A stretch of 64,000 nt of DNA from Flavobacterium gillisiae (GCF_900107635.1 NZ_FNRD01000014.1:1-64000), one strand, 5' to 3'; shown: positions 54,942-63,759, counted from the stretch's first letter. Notes: generated from the letters alone by a model not told the origin. Numbers and translations: made by a program.

Positions 54942-55276
54942 AACATTTATATGATTTGTTTAACATTTTTAGTAAATAATTAAACAAAATATAAATTTGA
55001 TACTTAATAGGGTACTGGCAGTTGTCCCTAATTAGCCCAATTTAGAGGTAAAACGACTTTCTCACAACTATTCGCAACTTGTATTATAATTAGTAGTTTA
55101 TTTATTTTTCAATCAAATTTCTCCACGATTCTTAATCTTGGAAAGTCATATCTCATTCTTAGGATGTGAACTTTGAATGTTTAAGTTGGGATTCTGTGTA
55201 GAAGCTGACACAATGGTTAAGCGGTTGTATAAAAAGAAGAGAAGGAAAACCATGCTATTGATGCCTTCCATAAAAA

Positions 55277-55296
55277 AAGAAGCATTAATGCTTCTT
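55277..55296 (-). terminator. Isolated minus-strand terminator
   Basis: A 20-bp palindrome AAGAAGCATT + complement is followed, on the minus strand, by T7. There is no coding gene between it and the TonB receptor terminator at 55593, so it ends a noncoding transcript or a remnant. Confidence 0.55.
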
Positions 55297-55590
55297 GTAT
55301 ACTCCAAACTCTGATAACGTTAAGATCAAAAGACGGAAGTGTAATTGGTAAGACCTACCAGCCGTGCAGCGTTTAATAATGGTTCATTATTTGTTTATTC
55401 ATTATCGCTCGGTTGTTATTGGCTTTTGAAGACCAATGAAGCCATAGCCATGGGTGATGTTTTTACCAATATCTTTTCCAATCAGAAAAAAAACGGAAAG
55501 GAACATATCCTAGAAAAAAGATTGTAACCCATAGCCCGACCGCGCAGCAACGGAGTGGAAGCGGGGATACCCCAAAAAAATACGCATAAA
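55297..55590. other. Noncoding region flanked by two minus-strand terminators
   Basis: This piece of the 802-bp gap between the fasciclin gene and the TonB receptor has G+C-richer patches (55536-55575, with AGCCCGACCGCGCAGCAACGG). A 60-codon plus-strand frame has no good start or family. No tRNA or attC-like structure was recognised. The flanking 54942-55271 part also holds no supported gene. Confidence 0.45.
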
Positions 55591-55592
55591 AA

Positions 55593-55620
55593 AATCCGAC
55601 TGGCTTTCACCAATCGGATT
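55593..55620 (-). terminator. Terminator of the metal operon (after the TonB receptor)
   Basis: The stem AATCCGA/TCGGATT with additional CTGG/CCA pairing, read on the minus strand, is followed by T7. Confidence 0.7.
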
Positions 55621-55699
55621 GCTGTAATTATGGGATGAGATTGCTAGCACGCTAATTCTGTCACATCGTAATTTGGGACGTTGGTAATTCTATTTTGTT

Positions 55700-57880
55700 C
55701 TAATGTTCCTCATTTCCAAAAGGTTTGATAATAATTCCTAAACTAAATATAAATCCGTCAGTAGGAGCATATAGTTCGGGAAACACTGGGTTTTCGTGAG
55801 GCGGCAATAGCAGTGGCGAAAATCTACTTTGTCTTCTGTCTGTAAAGTTTTCAAAATTCACGAAAACACTAGTAAATTTGAAATTTCGCATGAGCAATAA
55901 ACCCATTGTAGCAAAATCTGTCGTCTCTGTCCCGTCTGATAACAACTGCTTTCCTGTATAAAAGGTTTCGAAGCCGATGCGCCATTTTTCAGATTCATAC
56001 ATAAACACGCTTCCTCCGTTGTGTTTTGCAGTCAAAGGTTTTTGAGGATTTCCTTCTAAATAATTTAGTTTGGTATCTATTAGCGCATAATTTAAAAACC
56101 ATCTAAAGTCCTTGTAGCTGAACTTAATGTTAGTTTCAGCTCCTTTGCTTAGGATTTTATCCGTTGCATTCTCATAGTTAAAGAAGCCGTCATTTGTGCT
56201 ATTCAATAGCAAAGCATTGTTAATTGCGGTGACGTAAAATAGTTGATTAATGGAAAAACCTACTTCGTCAAATAAGTTTACTTTATAGTTTACATCAAAA
56301 TTAACACCGTAGGAACGCTCTGGTTTTACTATTGATTTATCGATAGCAAGTACATCCTTGAAATTAATATATTCTGCCTCTTCAGTAAAAATATCAGGAA
56401 TTTTATAGCCTAAACCACCACCAATTCTGCTCGAAAATCCGCTATCATTTTTGTATAGTAAAGACAACCTTGGTAGTGGGAAAAAGCCGAAATCAGTGTT
56501 ATAATCGCCTCTTAATCCTGTTTCCAAAATCCAATTGTCTGAAAGATCATAGATGTTGTTGACAAACATTCCATAAGTAAGATCTTTTTGGTCGCGCTGC
56601 AGTGTAGCAGTATCATTTTCATCAAAATTTGAGGAGTATAAATTGGCGCCAATAATCCATTCCGTTCTTTGGGATTCTCTTTGATAATTAATTTCAGTGA
56701 AGGTATTGATTTGTTTACCATCAAAGTTAAAATCAGGAACACTAAGGTTTCGGTCAAAAAAGGAGATACTATTTTTGATATGAAAAGAACTTACGGAGTC
56801 CAGTTGCGTTTGATAAACGGCTTGGCTGCTAAGCCTTTTTGAAATGTTTTCTTCCGTATATTGGTGAATTCCATTTTTACCACTTTTAATCGCTGTCATA
56901 TCGCCACCGATTCTATCATCGTAAGTCCCGTTCAATCCAAACCAAAAAGTAGTTTTTTCTGATGGGTAATAATAGAATTTAGGATTAAATGAAATAGATT
57001 TTGTTTTGGGTAAATTACTAAAGTCATCGTCTTCTGTATCATATGCTTTTTGATAATGACCAGAGCCGTATAAAGAAACACCATAATTCTCATTCCTTTT
57101 GCTATAAAATACATTTGCAGTGCTTCCAAGTGCCTGTGTTTGCGTTAGCATAATATCTAAATCTGCCTCGTCACCAGGTGTTTTTGACACCATATTTACC
57201 AAACCTGCTATAGCGCCACCGCCATAAAGAGTAGAGGAGCTTCCTTTAATAATTTCAAACTGCTGCAAGTCTAAGGGCGGAATTTGCAAAATACTCAAAC
57301 CACTCGAAAATCCTCCATAGAGAGGAAATCCATCTCTTAAAAGTTGTGTGTATCGTCCATCAAGACCTTGAATCTTAATATTCGTACTTCCACTACTTAA
57401 AGACGTTTGCTGCATTTGTATTCCTGTACTTTCGCGAAGTACCATCGAAATATTGGTTGGATTCATAGCCGCTTTTTCGCCCAGTTCTTCGCCACCAATA
57501 AACTCTATTCTTGTTGGAATTTTCCTAACGGTTCTTGTACTTCTCGACGATTGTACCACCACCTCGTCCAGTTCTTGATCGTCGTCAGTTGTTAATTTGA
57601 AAATTAAATCGGTTACACTAGGAGTAAGAATACTTGTTTTTAGGGTTTTATAGCCTAAATAAGAAATTGTAATAATGTGTTGTCCATTTGGAATTTCGGT
57701 AAAAGTGGCATTTCCGTCACGATCCGTTATTGCCCCTTTTTCTAATTTTTCAAAGTAAACCGTTGCACCCAATAAGGGTTCATTTTCTGTAATTACTTTT
57801 ATTTGCACGGCTGATGTTTGCGCTTTTAATGAAAAGCACGCTGTAATGATGAGCATTGCGCTCAAGATGTATTTCTTCAT
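55700..57880 (-). CDS. TonB-dependent outer membrane receptor
   Basis: A 726-residue receptor with a 20-residue signal peptide. The N-terminal carboxypeptidase-regulatory-like domain (about 22-95, AVQIKVITENEPLLGATVYFEKLEKGAI) is followed by a plug domain (about 110-225, LDEVVVQSS, GLVNMVSKT) and a beta-barrel ending in FSLGIIIKPFG. It lies 53 nt after a small Cys-rich protein gene and closes the ArsR-MerTP operon, so it probably imports a metal complex. Substrate not determinable. Confidence 0.9.
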   Translation of the reverse strand: MKKYILSAMLIITACFSLKAQTSAVQIKVITENEPLLGATVYFEKLEKGAITDRDGNATFTEIPNGQHIITISYLGYKTLKTSILTPSVTDLIFKLTTDDDQELDEVVVQSSRSTRTVRKIPTRIEFIGGEELGEKAAMNPTNISMVLRESTGIQMQQTSLSSGSTNIKIQGLDGRYTQLLRDGFPLYGGFSSGLSILQIPPLDLQQFEIIKGSSSTLYGGGAIAGLVNMVSKTPGDEADLDIMLTQTQALGSTANVFYSKRNENYGVSLYGSGHYQKAYDTEDDDFSNLPKTKSISFNPKFYYYPSEKTTFWFGLNGTYDDRIGGDMTAIKSGKNGIHQYTEENISKRLSSQAVYQTQLDSVSSFHIKNSISFFDRNLSVPDFNFDGKQINTFTEINYQRESQRTEWIIGANLYSSNFDENDTATLQRDQKDLTYGMFVNNIYDLSDNWILETGLRGDYNTDFGFFPLPRLSLLYKNDSGFSSRIGGGLGYKIPDIFTEEAEYINFKDVLAIDKSIVKPERSYGVNFDVNYKVNLFDEVGFSINQLFYVTAINNALLLNSTNDGFFNYENATDKILSKGAETNIKFSYKDFRWFLNYALIDTKLNYLEGNPQKPLTAKHNGGSVFMYESEKWRIGFETFYTGKQLLSDGTETTDFATMGLLLMRNFKFTSVFVNFENFTDRRQSRFSPLLLPPHENPVFPELYAPTDGFIFSLGIIIKPFGNEEH

Positions 57881-57933
57881 TGAAGATATAAATTGATTAA
57901 CTAAATTGTTTTTTTGACTTTATAGTCAGTTAA

Positions 57934-58251
57934 CTAGCTAATTAATTGTGGCGGTTGCCAAATATTAGAATCAAAATCAAAGCGGTAGATTGATTGATAA
58001 GAAGAAAATACTGTTGTTGGAATTTCCGTGATTACTTCAAAATTGAACGACATAAGTGGTTCAGAGGTAATAGACATTCCGCAACAGTCGCAAATACAAG
58101 TAACAGGACATGAATCATCGCTGTCGTTTTGATGATTGTGGTTCACACTTATTTCGTCTTGGTGTTGGTCTCCCGTATTATTACGGTCAGAACAAGGTTT
58201 TATTGACAAAAAAAGTAGTATCAGCGATAATATGATTGTTATTCCTTTCAT
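57934..58251 (-). CDS. DUF6660-like small Cys-rich membrane protein
   Basis: The start at 58251 gives MKGITIILSLILLFLSIKPCSD; an upstream start would add a non-hydrophobic extension. One N-terminal transmembrane or signal segment is followed by a His/Asp-rich patch (NHNHQNDSDDS) and CPVTCICDCCGM. This combination is seen in small proteins next to TonB receptors in Bacteroidota metal loci. The motifs suggest metal binding at the outer face. Known function: none established. Confidence 0.7.
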   Translation of the reverse strand: MKGITIILSLILLFLSIKPCSDRNNTGDQHQDEISVNHNHQNDSDDSCPVTCICDCCGMSITSEPLMSFNFEVITEIPTTVFSSYQSIYRFDFDSNIWQPPQLIS

Positions 58252-58362
58252 AAGCGATCGCAAAGTTAATAAATACAATTTTTATACTACTGAATTGTTT
58301 TGTTTGTTTTTTGTGATGATGTTCTCTTATGTATTGGGGAAAGTAAATGTGATGTTGGCTTT

Positions 58363-58569
58363 TCAGCAACAGCTTTCTTTCTGCTGTATCGAAGGGCATT
58401 TTACGGAGCCATAACTACAATATACACAACAGTCGCCATCTTTTGGACGTAATACTTTTTTACAGCTCTCACATTCATAAAAGAATTGACAGGATTCTGT
58501 AGGCATTTGCTCTACTTTTTTATGTCCGCAGTTTGGACAAGTGATTTCTGATTTTAATTGGATTTCCAT
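58363..58569 (-). CDS. GDCCVYCSYG-type small Cys-rich protein
   Basis: A 68-residue protein with two zinc-ribbon-like Cys pairs (CPNCGHKK, CESCKK) and the C-terminal motif GDCCVYCSYGSVKCPSIQ, which names a family found in heavy-metal operons. It starts on the last base of the merTP stop codon, showing tight coupling. A metal carrier or scavenger role is inferred. Confidence 0.75.
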   Translation of the reverse strand: MEIQLKSEITCPNCGHKKVEQMPTESCQFFYECESCKKVLRPKDGDCCVYCSYGSVKCPSIQQKESCC

Positions 58570-59189
58570 TAGTTTTCTTTTTTGTTGGTTACTTTGTAGC
58601 CTGTTGAGTTAATTACTTTCTCAATTTCAGTTTCATTGGTTTTGGTGCTGTCAAATTCAATGATTGCGTTTCCATTTTCGTAGGATGCTTTTGAGGTTAC
58701 AATTCCGCTGAGTTTATTTACTTCGTGGTTGACGTGTTCTTCACAACTCGCACAAGTCATTCCACTGATTTTAAATTCCGTTGTTTGAATGTTTAATTTG
58801 TCAACTACGATTATTTGCTTTTCTGTGTTTGGGTAGAATATTCCCGAATTGTATGGAAAAGCCAGCATTAAAACTGCAAATACCGTTACAATTCCTAAAA
58901 ACATTTTTGATTGAATAAATTTTGGTTTTCCGGGCTTACCGGCAGGCAGCTCGTCCGTTTCACATTGGCAGTCGATTTCATTTTTAGGTTTTAGTTTATG
59001 ATACCAAGCAAAACCAAGAACCAAAATTGTCAATCCAATCAGATAAGGTCTAAAAGGTTCTATCCAAGAAAATGTTGAGACAATTCCGCTTGTTCCTGCG
59101 ATTAGAGCCAAAACAGGTGTAATACAGCATAATGAAGCTGTAATTGCGGTGAGCAAACCTGCACCTATTAATTTGGGTTCACTTTTCAT
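58569..59189 (-). CDS. merTP: MerTP-type fused mercuric transport protein
   Basis: A 206-residue fusion of MerT and MerP functions. Membrane part: first helix with vicinal Cys21-Cys22 (ITASLCCITPVLALIAG), then further helices to about 120. Periplasmic HMA domain with GMTCASCEEHV at ~146-156. The fusion form is typical of Bacteroidota. It would pass Hg2+ (or a related metal) from periplasm to cytoplasm. No merA reductase lies in this window's operon. Confidence 0.87.
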   Translation of the reverse strand: MKSEPKLIGAGLLTAITASLCCITPVLALIAGTSGIVSTFSWIEPFRPYLIGLTILVLGFAWYHKLKPKNEIDCQCETDELPAGKPGKPKFIQSKMFLGIVTVFAVLMLAFPYNSGIFYPNTEKQIIVVDKLNIQTTEFKISGMTCASCEEHVNHEVNKLSGIVTSKASYENGNAIIEFDSTKTNETEIEKVINSTGYKVTNKKEN

Positions 59190-59560
59190 ATCGCGTCTAC
59201 TATTTTGTTTTTATCAAGTATTTCAAAAAACGGATGTAGTAATTTTTCGTATTCAGTAGTGAGTGAGTAAAAAATAGTTTGAGCTTCTCTATCAGTTTCT
59301 AATAGATTTCTGTCTTTCATTTTTCGCAAGTGTTGAGAGATAGCAGAAATGTTCATTCCAAGAATATCGCTTATATCACAAACGCAAAGTCTTTTTTCCT
59401 CAAAGAGTAGGTAAAGTATTTTAAGTCTTACGTTATTTCCAACCAATGAAAGTCCATTCGCTAAATAGTCAAAGGATTCATTTAATTGCAAAACGGTGTC
59501 TTTGCAACGATTTATTTGTTCAATGTCTGCTTGTTGTCTTATGCAAGTATTATTTTCCAT
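59186..59560 (-). CDS. ArsR/SmtB family metal-responsive repressor
   Basis: A 124-residue winged-helix repressor. The metal-binding helix has Cys59-x-Cys61 (KRLCVCDISD) and the recognition helix is ISAISQHLRKMKDR. It overlaps merTP by 4 nt and is probably autoregulated. Its promoter is leaderless. The metal sensed (Hg, Cd/Pb or As) cannot be told from the motif alone. Confidence 0.88.
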   Translation of the reverse strand: MENNTCIRQQADIEQINRCKDTVLQLNESFDYLANGLSLVGNNVRLKILYLLFEEKRLCVCDISDILGMNISAISQHLRKMKDRNLLETDREAQTIFYSLTTEYEKLLHPFFEILDKNKIVDAI

Positions 59561-59564
59561 AACA

Positions 59565-59594
59565 CAAAGTTACATTTATTTCTTATTTAAGCAA
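59565..59594 (-). promoter_or_regulatory. Promoter of the ArsR/MerTP operon
   Basis: Read on the minus strand: TTG (59592-59594), 19-nt spacer, TAACTTTG (59565-59572). The box ends 4 nt before the start codon at 59560, so transcription probably begins at or next to the ATG. An ArsR operator would overlap this element. Confidence 0.65.
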
Positions 59595-60167
59595 ATGCTA
59601 AAATAAAAAACAAGAAAAAAGCTGGTCTTTCTGACGAGTTGTGTGGTTTTAGGCTTGTCATTAACTTGTAAATTACTTTGATGCTTCAGGCTTATTTATT
59701 AAGCTACTATATATATGAAATAGTACAATTCATTTTATAGTTGTGGTGTATGAGATAACCCCGATGCTTCGGGTGAAAATCCTTTTTAATTGCTCTCAAA
59801 TTATAGTTAAAACTATTTGCTTTAGGGCCTCTATTTTTGGCTTCTGCTACTGTTTTTTTACGAATTTTAATAATTTGCACGAATTAATTAGTGCAGATTT
59901 GTGAAATTCGTGGCTAAAGTTAAAGCTTGCAGACTTTATGGCTGCTAAACCAAATCTATGGAATTTAAGTCCATAGTAGTTTAGTTTATGAATCTCATTT
60001 TTTTAACGTGAGGAATAAAGAGAGAAGATTGTAATAGGCCGATAGCTATCGGGAAACCTGCCCAAGCTGTAATGAAGTGGGAGCGGGGATGCATGCCCAA
60101 AAAATAGAAGAGATTATTTTAATTAAAGTAAAATATCTTTATAAAGTTATTAGCAGCGTTGTCTCTT
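59595..60167. other. Intergenic region with hairpins
   Basis: A 573-bp gap upstream of arsR and downstream of the YitT gene. It contains palindromes such as CCGATAGCTATCGG and CTATGGA/TCCATAG, and a GC-rich patch (60070-60100) resembling 55545-55575. No ORF or RNA gene was recognised. Confidence 0.5.
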
Positions 60168-61055
60168 TTAATGTTTCTTCCTATTTCGCAGTATGCCTCC
60201 GTTAGCTTCTTTAATATATTGAATGTACATAAAAGCATAAGGGTCGATTTTTAGAATATCTTGCTTAATACGCAATAACTCTAAACGAGTAACAATTGTT
60301 ACAATAATATCGCAATCGTGTTTCACATCAAAACTTTTGGGTAAATAACCGCGTTCGCCTTTTACAATAGTAATACCCTTTTTAAACTTGTTTACAATTA
60401 GTGATTTAATCAACTCGCTGTTTCCCGAAATAATATTCAAAGCGGTATATTGTTCGAGCCCATTTGCAACATAGTCTAGCGACTTTATAGCCGCGAAATA
60501 AGTAACAATGGAGTACAACGCTGTAGTCATTCCAAAATACCATGCAGCAACCAAAAACAATAAGGTATTCATTGCAAAGATAACTTCGGAAACATTTAAC
60601 CCGATCTTCTTAGTAGTCAATACCGCCAATATCTCAAATCCATCAGCAGCAGAACCGCCACGTATACAAAAACCCATGCCAATGCCAATCAAGCAGCCAC
60701 CAAATAAAGCAATTAACAACGGGTCTGAAGTCACCGCTTCAAAATGAACAAATGTCACCCCAAGCGCAAGTAGCAGCACGGTTAGTAAGCTGTGTAAAGC
60801 AAAAGTATTTCCTAATAATTTTTTGCCTAAAAACAAGAAAGGTAAGTTGATAATGATAACCAGCCATGCGAAGGAGATATGTGTAATTTCATGAAGTAAA
60901 ATAGAGATACCAGTAACACCGCCATCTAAAAATTTATTTGGTATCATAAATCCTTTTAAAGCCAAAGTCATAAATGAAACACCAATTAGGTTTAGTAAGA
61001 TGTTTTTTGGATTGAGTAGGTCTTTCCAATCTATAGGAGGGTGTTCATCTTTCAT
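60168..61055 (-). CDS. YitT family membrane protein (DUF161/DUF2179)
   Basis: A 295-residue protein with about five N-terminal transmembrane helices (residues 17-205; NKFLDGGVTGISILLHEI is the family hallmark) and a C-terminal cytoplasmic DUF2179 domain (about 215-290, EQYTALNIISGNSELIKSLI). Family function is unknown; members occur across Firmicutes and Bacteroidota. Monocistronic. Confidence 0.87.
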   Translation of the reverse strand: MKDEHPPIDWKDLLNPKNILLNLIGVSFMTLALKGFMIPNKFLDGGVTGISILLHEITHISFAWLVIIINLPFLFLGKKLLGNTFALHSLLTVLLLALGVTFVHFEAVTSDPLLIALFGGCLIGIGMGFCIRGGSAADGFEILAVLTTKKIGLNVSEVIFAMNTLLFLVAAWYFGMTTALYSIVTYFAAIKSLDYVANGLEQYTALNIISGNSELIKSLIVNKFKKGITIVKGERGYLPKSFDVKHDCDIIVTIVTRLELLRIKQDILKIDPYAFMYIQYIKEANGGILRNRKKH

Positions 61056-61131
61056 GTTTTTATTAGTATTAAAAACGTTAATAAGATACTAATTTAAGAA
61101 AAACTATCTTAATTTCTTAGTAAACATACCG

Positions 61132-61139
61132 TATCTTTG
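61132..61139 (+). promoter_or_regulatory. Candidate -7 box of the cyclase operon
   Basis: TATCTTTG fits TAnnTTTG; it would give a ~100-nt leader before 61247. No clear TTG at -33. Confidence 0.4.
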
Positions 61140-61246
61140 TTATTCACTTTAGGTCATACTACTCCAAATCTTATTTGTGTTGCCCCACCAAATTAATTAA
61201 TGGTCTTTAATAAATCTGTATTTATTAACCTTTAAATATTTTAATT

Positions 61247-61684
61247 ATGGCAAAACCAGTAGTAATTACATTAACTGTTCAAGCAAACACACTTTTTAAT
61301 TTGGTAAACCCCACGCCGGTTCAAATTGGTGCTTGTTGTTCGATATCTGATGACAATGGTGGTTCAGGATCACCTATTGAAAACTTTACATCAACAGTTT
61401 TTATAGATAAAAATGTAAAGTGGAAAGGAGAAACTCCAGATAGAGGATTTAGTATTGCAATTGACAGTATCGCCTATGAATCTAACGGTACAGATGTTAA
61501 TTTTTTTGATGTATCTATAATACCTGGCTCAGGAGGAAGATCTGGAAACGCAAATGCAAACGTTAAAAAGGACGATAGTCTTAAAGGGAAATTGAATGAG
61601 TATATTTTAAATTTTAAAGTATATGATTCAGGAAATAACTTTAAATCTTTCCCAATTGATCCAAAACTAGCAATAAATCCATAG
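61247..61684 (+). CDS. Small beta-rich protein upstream of an adenylate cyclase
   Basis: A 145-residue soluble protein with no signal or membrane segment. The C-terminus reads YILNFKVYDSGNN...SFPIDPKLAINP, resembling small bacterial proteins of DP-EP type, but the match is loose. It is 5 nt from the start of the TPR-cyclase gene, so the two are cotranscribed. Function unknown; it may be a ligand-binding or regulatory partner of the cyclase. Its low Cys/His content argues against a metal protein. Confidence 0.65.
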   Translation: MAKPVVITLTVQANTLFNLVNPTPVQIGACCSISDDNGGSGSPIENFTSTVFIDKNVKWKGETPDRGFSIAIDSIAYESNGTDVNFFDVSIIPGSGGRSGNANANVKKDDSLKGKLNEYILNFKVYDSGNNFKSFPIDPKLAINP

Positions 61685-61689
61685 TAGTC

Positions 61690-62445
61690 ATGAGATTTTA
61701 TATTCCTTATATTAAAATCTCACTATTATACAGCTTTGTATTATTGCTGTCTACAATTATCATGGCTCAAGAGCAAAAAATAGCCGATAGCCTTACAGTA
61801 ATTTATAAGAAAGGAAATCTCAATAAAATCGATAAATTCGAGTTATTGAGAAACCTTTCTTTTAATGAAATAAATGATTTGGATTTATCGCTGCGCTATG
61901 CTGATGAACTTATTGCACTTTCTACGGCCGAAAACAATTATTTATACCTTCATAGAGGTTATTATCAAAAAGGTAACAAACATCGTCTGGCAGGAGACTT
62001 AAACAAATCATTAGCGGCTTTCTTTAAAAGTGCAGTAGCAGCCACTAAAGCAAAATATACGGTAGGCGAAGGAGTTTCTTATTCTGCAATCGCAGATGTA
62101 TATTCTGTTATGGGGAATACCAAAAATGCCGAACTCTATTATACCAAGGCGATTACCTTACTTCGAACTACTGATAATACTATTGCTTTAGCCTCTGCAT
62201 TACTAAATGCAGGTGATGACTCCTTTAGAAATAAAAAATACGATAAAGCCTTAGTATATTTTAACGAATCTGGTGCACTTTTCAAAAAAGCAGATTACTT
62301 GATTGGTACGGCTTATAATTTAGGAAACATAGGTAAGGTTTATGCGGAACAAGGCAAAGATAAATTGGCTATGGTAAATATGACCGAAGCCATCAATACG
62401 CTTAGTGTACCAAGATTATTACGGCATTTCGGATTATCTGATTAA
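61690..62445 (+). CDS. TPR-containing N-terminal part of a frameshifted adenylate cyclase
   Basis: A 251-residue frame starting with a signal or membrane segment (LLYSFVLLLSTIIMAQ) and at least five TPR-like helix pairs (for example GVSYSAIADVYSVMGN, SALLNAGDDSFRNKKYDKAL, IGTAYNLGNIGKVYAEQG). It runs into unrelated sequence after NTLS at ~62403 while homology continues in frame +1. The natural gene is 61690-63535. A frameshift of one base, sequence error or decay is the likely cause. Confidence 0.75.
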   Translation: MRFYIPYIKISLLYSFVLLLSTIIMAQEQKIADSLTVIYKKGNLNKIDKFELLRNLSFNEINDLDLSLRYADELIALSTAENNYLYLHRGYYQKGNKHRLAGDLNKSLAAFFKSAVAATKAKYTVGEGVSYSAIADVYSVMGNTKNAELYYTKAITLLRTTDNTIALASALLNAGDDSFRNKKYDKALVYFNESGALFKKADYLIGTAYNLGNIGKVYAEQGKDKLAMVNMTEAINTLSVPRLLRHFGLSD

Positions 62446-63535
62446 TATTGCTGACATCTATTCAAAACGGAACGATTGGCCAAAGGCAGTCCATTATGCA
62501 GAAAGAAGTTTAGAATTAGCTCAAAAATATGGATTGAAAGAACAAGTTAGTGTTTCGAATTTAAAACTATCGGAACTCTATGAAAAAGGGGGTGACACTG
62601 CGAAATCATTAAAATATTATAAAGACCATATTACGTACCGAGATAGTGTTACAAATCTAAAAGCAGTACAGCAGATGGCTGATTTAAGGACTAACTTTGA
62701 AGTATCCAAAAAACAAGTACAGGTAGACCTACTCAAAAAAGACCAAGAGATACAACATCTAAAAACCAAGAGACAAAGAAATTTAATCTATGCTATTGGT
62801 TTTTCTAGTTTTTTAATTATTCTGTTAGCCTTAGGGTTATACCGTCGATATAAATTTATAAAAGAAACAAAAGTCATCATCGAAGAAGAGAAAAAACGTT
62901 CAGATACTCTATTATTAAATATCCTACCAGAAGAAACGGCACAAGAACTAAAACAAAACGGTAGAGTAGAAGCCAAGAAGTTTGAATCAGTTACGGTTCT
63001 TTTCACTGATTTTAAGAGTTTTACACATTATGCCAACATTTTGCCTCCAGAAAAATTAGTAGAAAGTATCGATTATTATTTCTCGAAATTTGATGCAATA
63101 ATGGAGAAATATGGTTTAGAAAAAATAAAAACGGTAGGTGATTCTTATATGTGTGCAGGAGGTTTACCATTTCCAACGAAAGACCATGCAGAGAAAATGA
63201 TTTTGGCAGCCCTAGAAATAAATGATTTTGTAAAAAGGTCTTTAACAGATGATTCAAATTGTCAAACCCGTTTTGAAATACGTATCGGTATTAATTCGGG
63301 GCCAGTGGTAGCAGGAGTTGTCGGGAGTAAGAAATTTGCCTATGACATTTGGGGAGATACCGTAAACATTGCTTCGCGAATGGAAACCAACTCTGAAGAA
63401 GGTAGAATAAACATTTCTGAGAATACATATGCCTTGATAAAAGATAATTTTAGCTGTGAGTACCGTGGCGAAATTGAAGTTAAAAATATTGGTAGAATGA
63501 AAATGTATTTCGTAAATGAAATTGGAAGTCTTTGA
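62405..63535 (+). CDS. C-terminal part: TPR, membrane helix and class III adenylate cyclase
   Basis: A 376-residue frame continuing the same protein from GTG 62405: one more TPR, a coiled linker, a transmembrane helix (LIYAIGFSSFLIILLALGLY) and a class III cyclase domain. Metal Asp is in FTDFKSF, adenine-selecting Lys in EKIKTVGDS, and the second Asp and Arg in YDIWGDTVNIASRME, so ATP is the probable substrate. The layout resembles TPR-CYCc proteins of Bacteroidota. Its own start is not credible; it is the C-terminal half of a frameshifted gene. Confidence 0.8.
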   Translation: MYQDYYGISDYLINIADIYSKRNDWPKAVHYAERSLELAQKYGLKEQVSVSNLKLSELYEKGGDTAKSLKYYKDHITYRDSVTNLKAVQQMADLRTNFEVSKKQVQVDLLKKDQEIQHLKTKRQRNLIYAIGFSSFLIILLALGLYRRYKFIKETKVIIEEEKKRSDTLLLNILPEETAQELKQNGRVEAKKFESVTVLFTDFKSFTHYANILPPEKLVESIDYYFSKFDAIMEKYGLEKIKTVGDSYMCAGGLPFPTKDHAEKMILAALEINDFVKRSLTDDSNCQTRFEIRIGINSGPVVAGVVGSKKFAYDIWGDTVNIASRMETNSEEGRINISENTYALIKDNFSCEYRGEIEVKNIGRMKMYFVNEIGSL

Positions 63536-63716
63536 TTATAGCGATAGATGGAATAAACGAGAAAGAAGGTATTATGTCTTAAATAACAAAACGGTCGTAT
63601 AATTTAATAATCAAATTATTTAAAAAAACATGATTTAACTTCCAGATAATGGTGGTATTGCCGTTCTTGTTTGGGAATACTATGATTTTTTAAAAGCAAT
63701 AGTTCGATCAACTTCT

Positions 63717-63724
63717 TATCTTTG
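63717..63724 (+). promoter_or_regulatory. Candidate -7 box of the hydrolase gene
   Basis: TATCTTTG, 35 nt before the start at 63760. No clear TTG at -33. Confidence 0.4.
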
Positions 63725-63759
63725 TTCGGCTAGTTTATTCAAGCCTAAAAATAAAAATC

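Noticed and set aside
55345..55527. A 60-codon plus-strand frame in the gap before the TonB receptor
   Set aside because: Starts with TTG, no promoter or domain, and overlaps the GC-rich noncoding patch.
62405..63535. Cyclase as part of a CBASS-like anti-phage system
   Set aside because: It is a class III adenylate cyclase with TPR and a membrane helix, not a CD-NTase, and no effector gene is adjacent.
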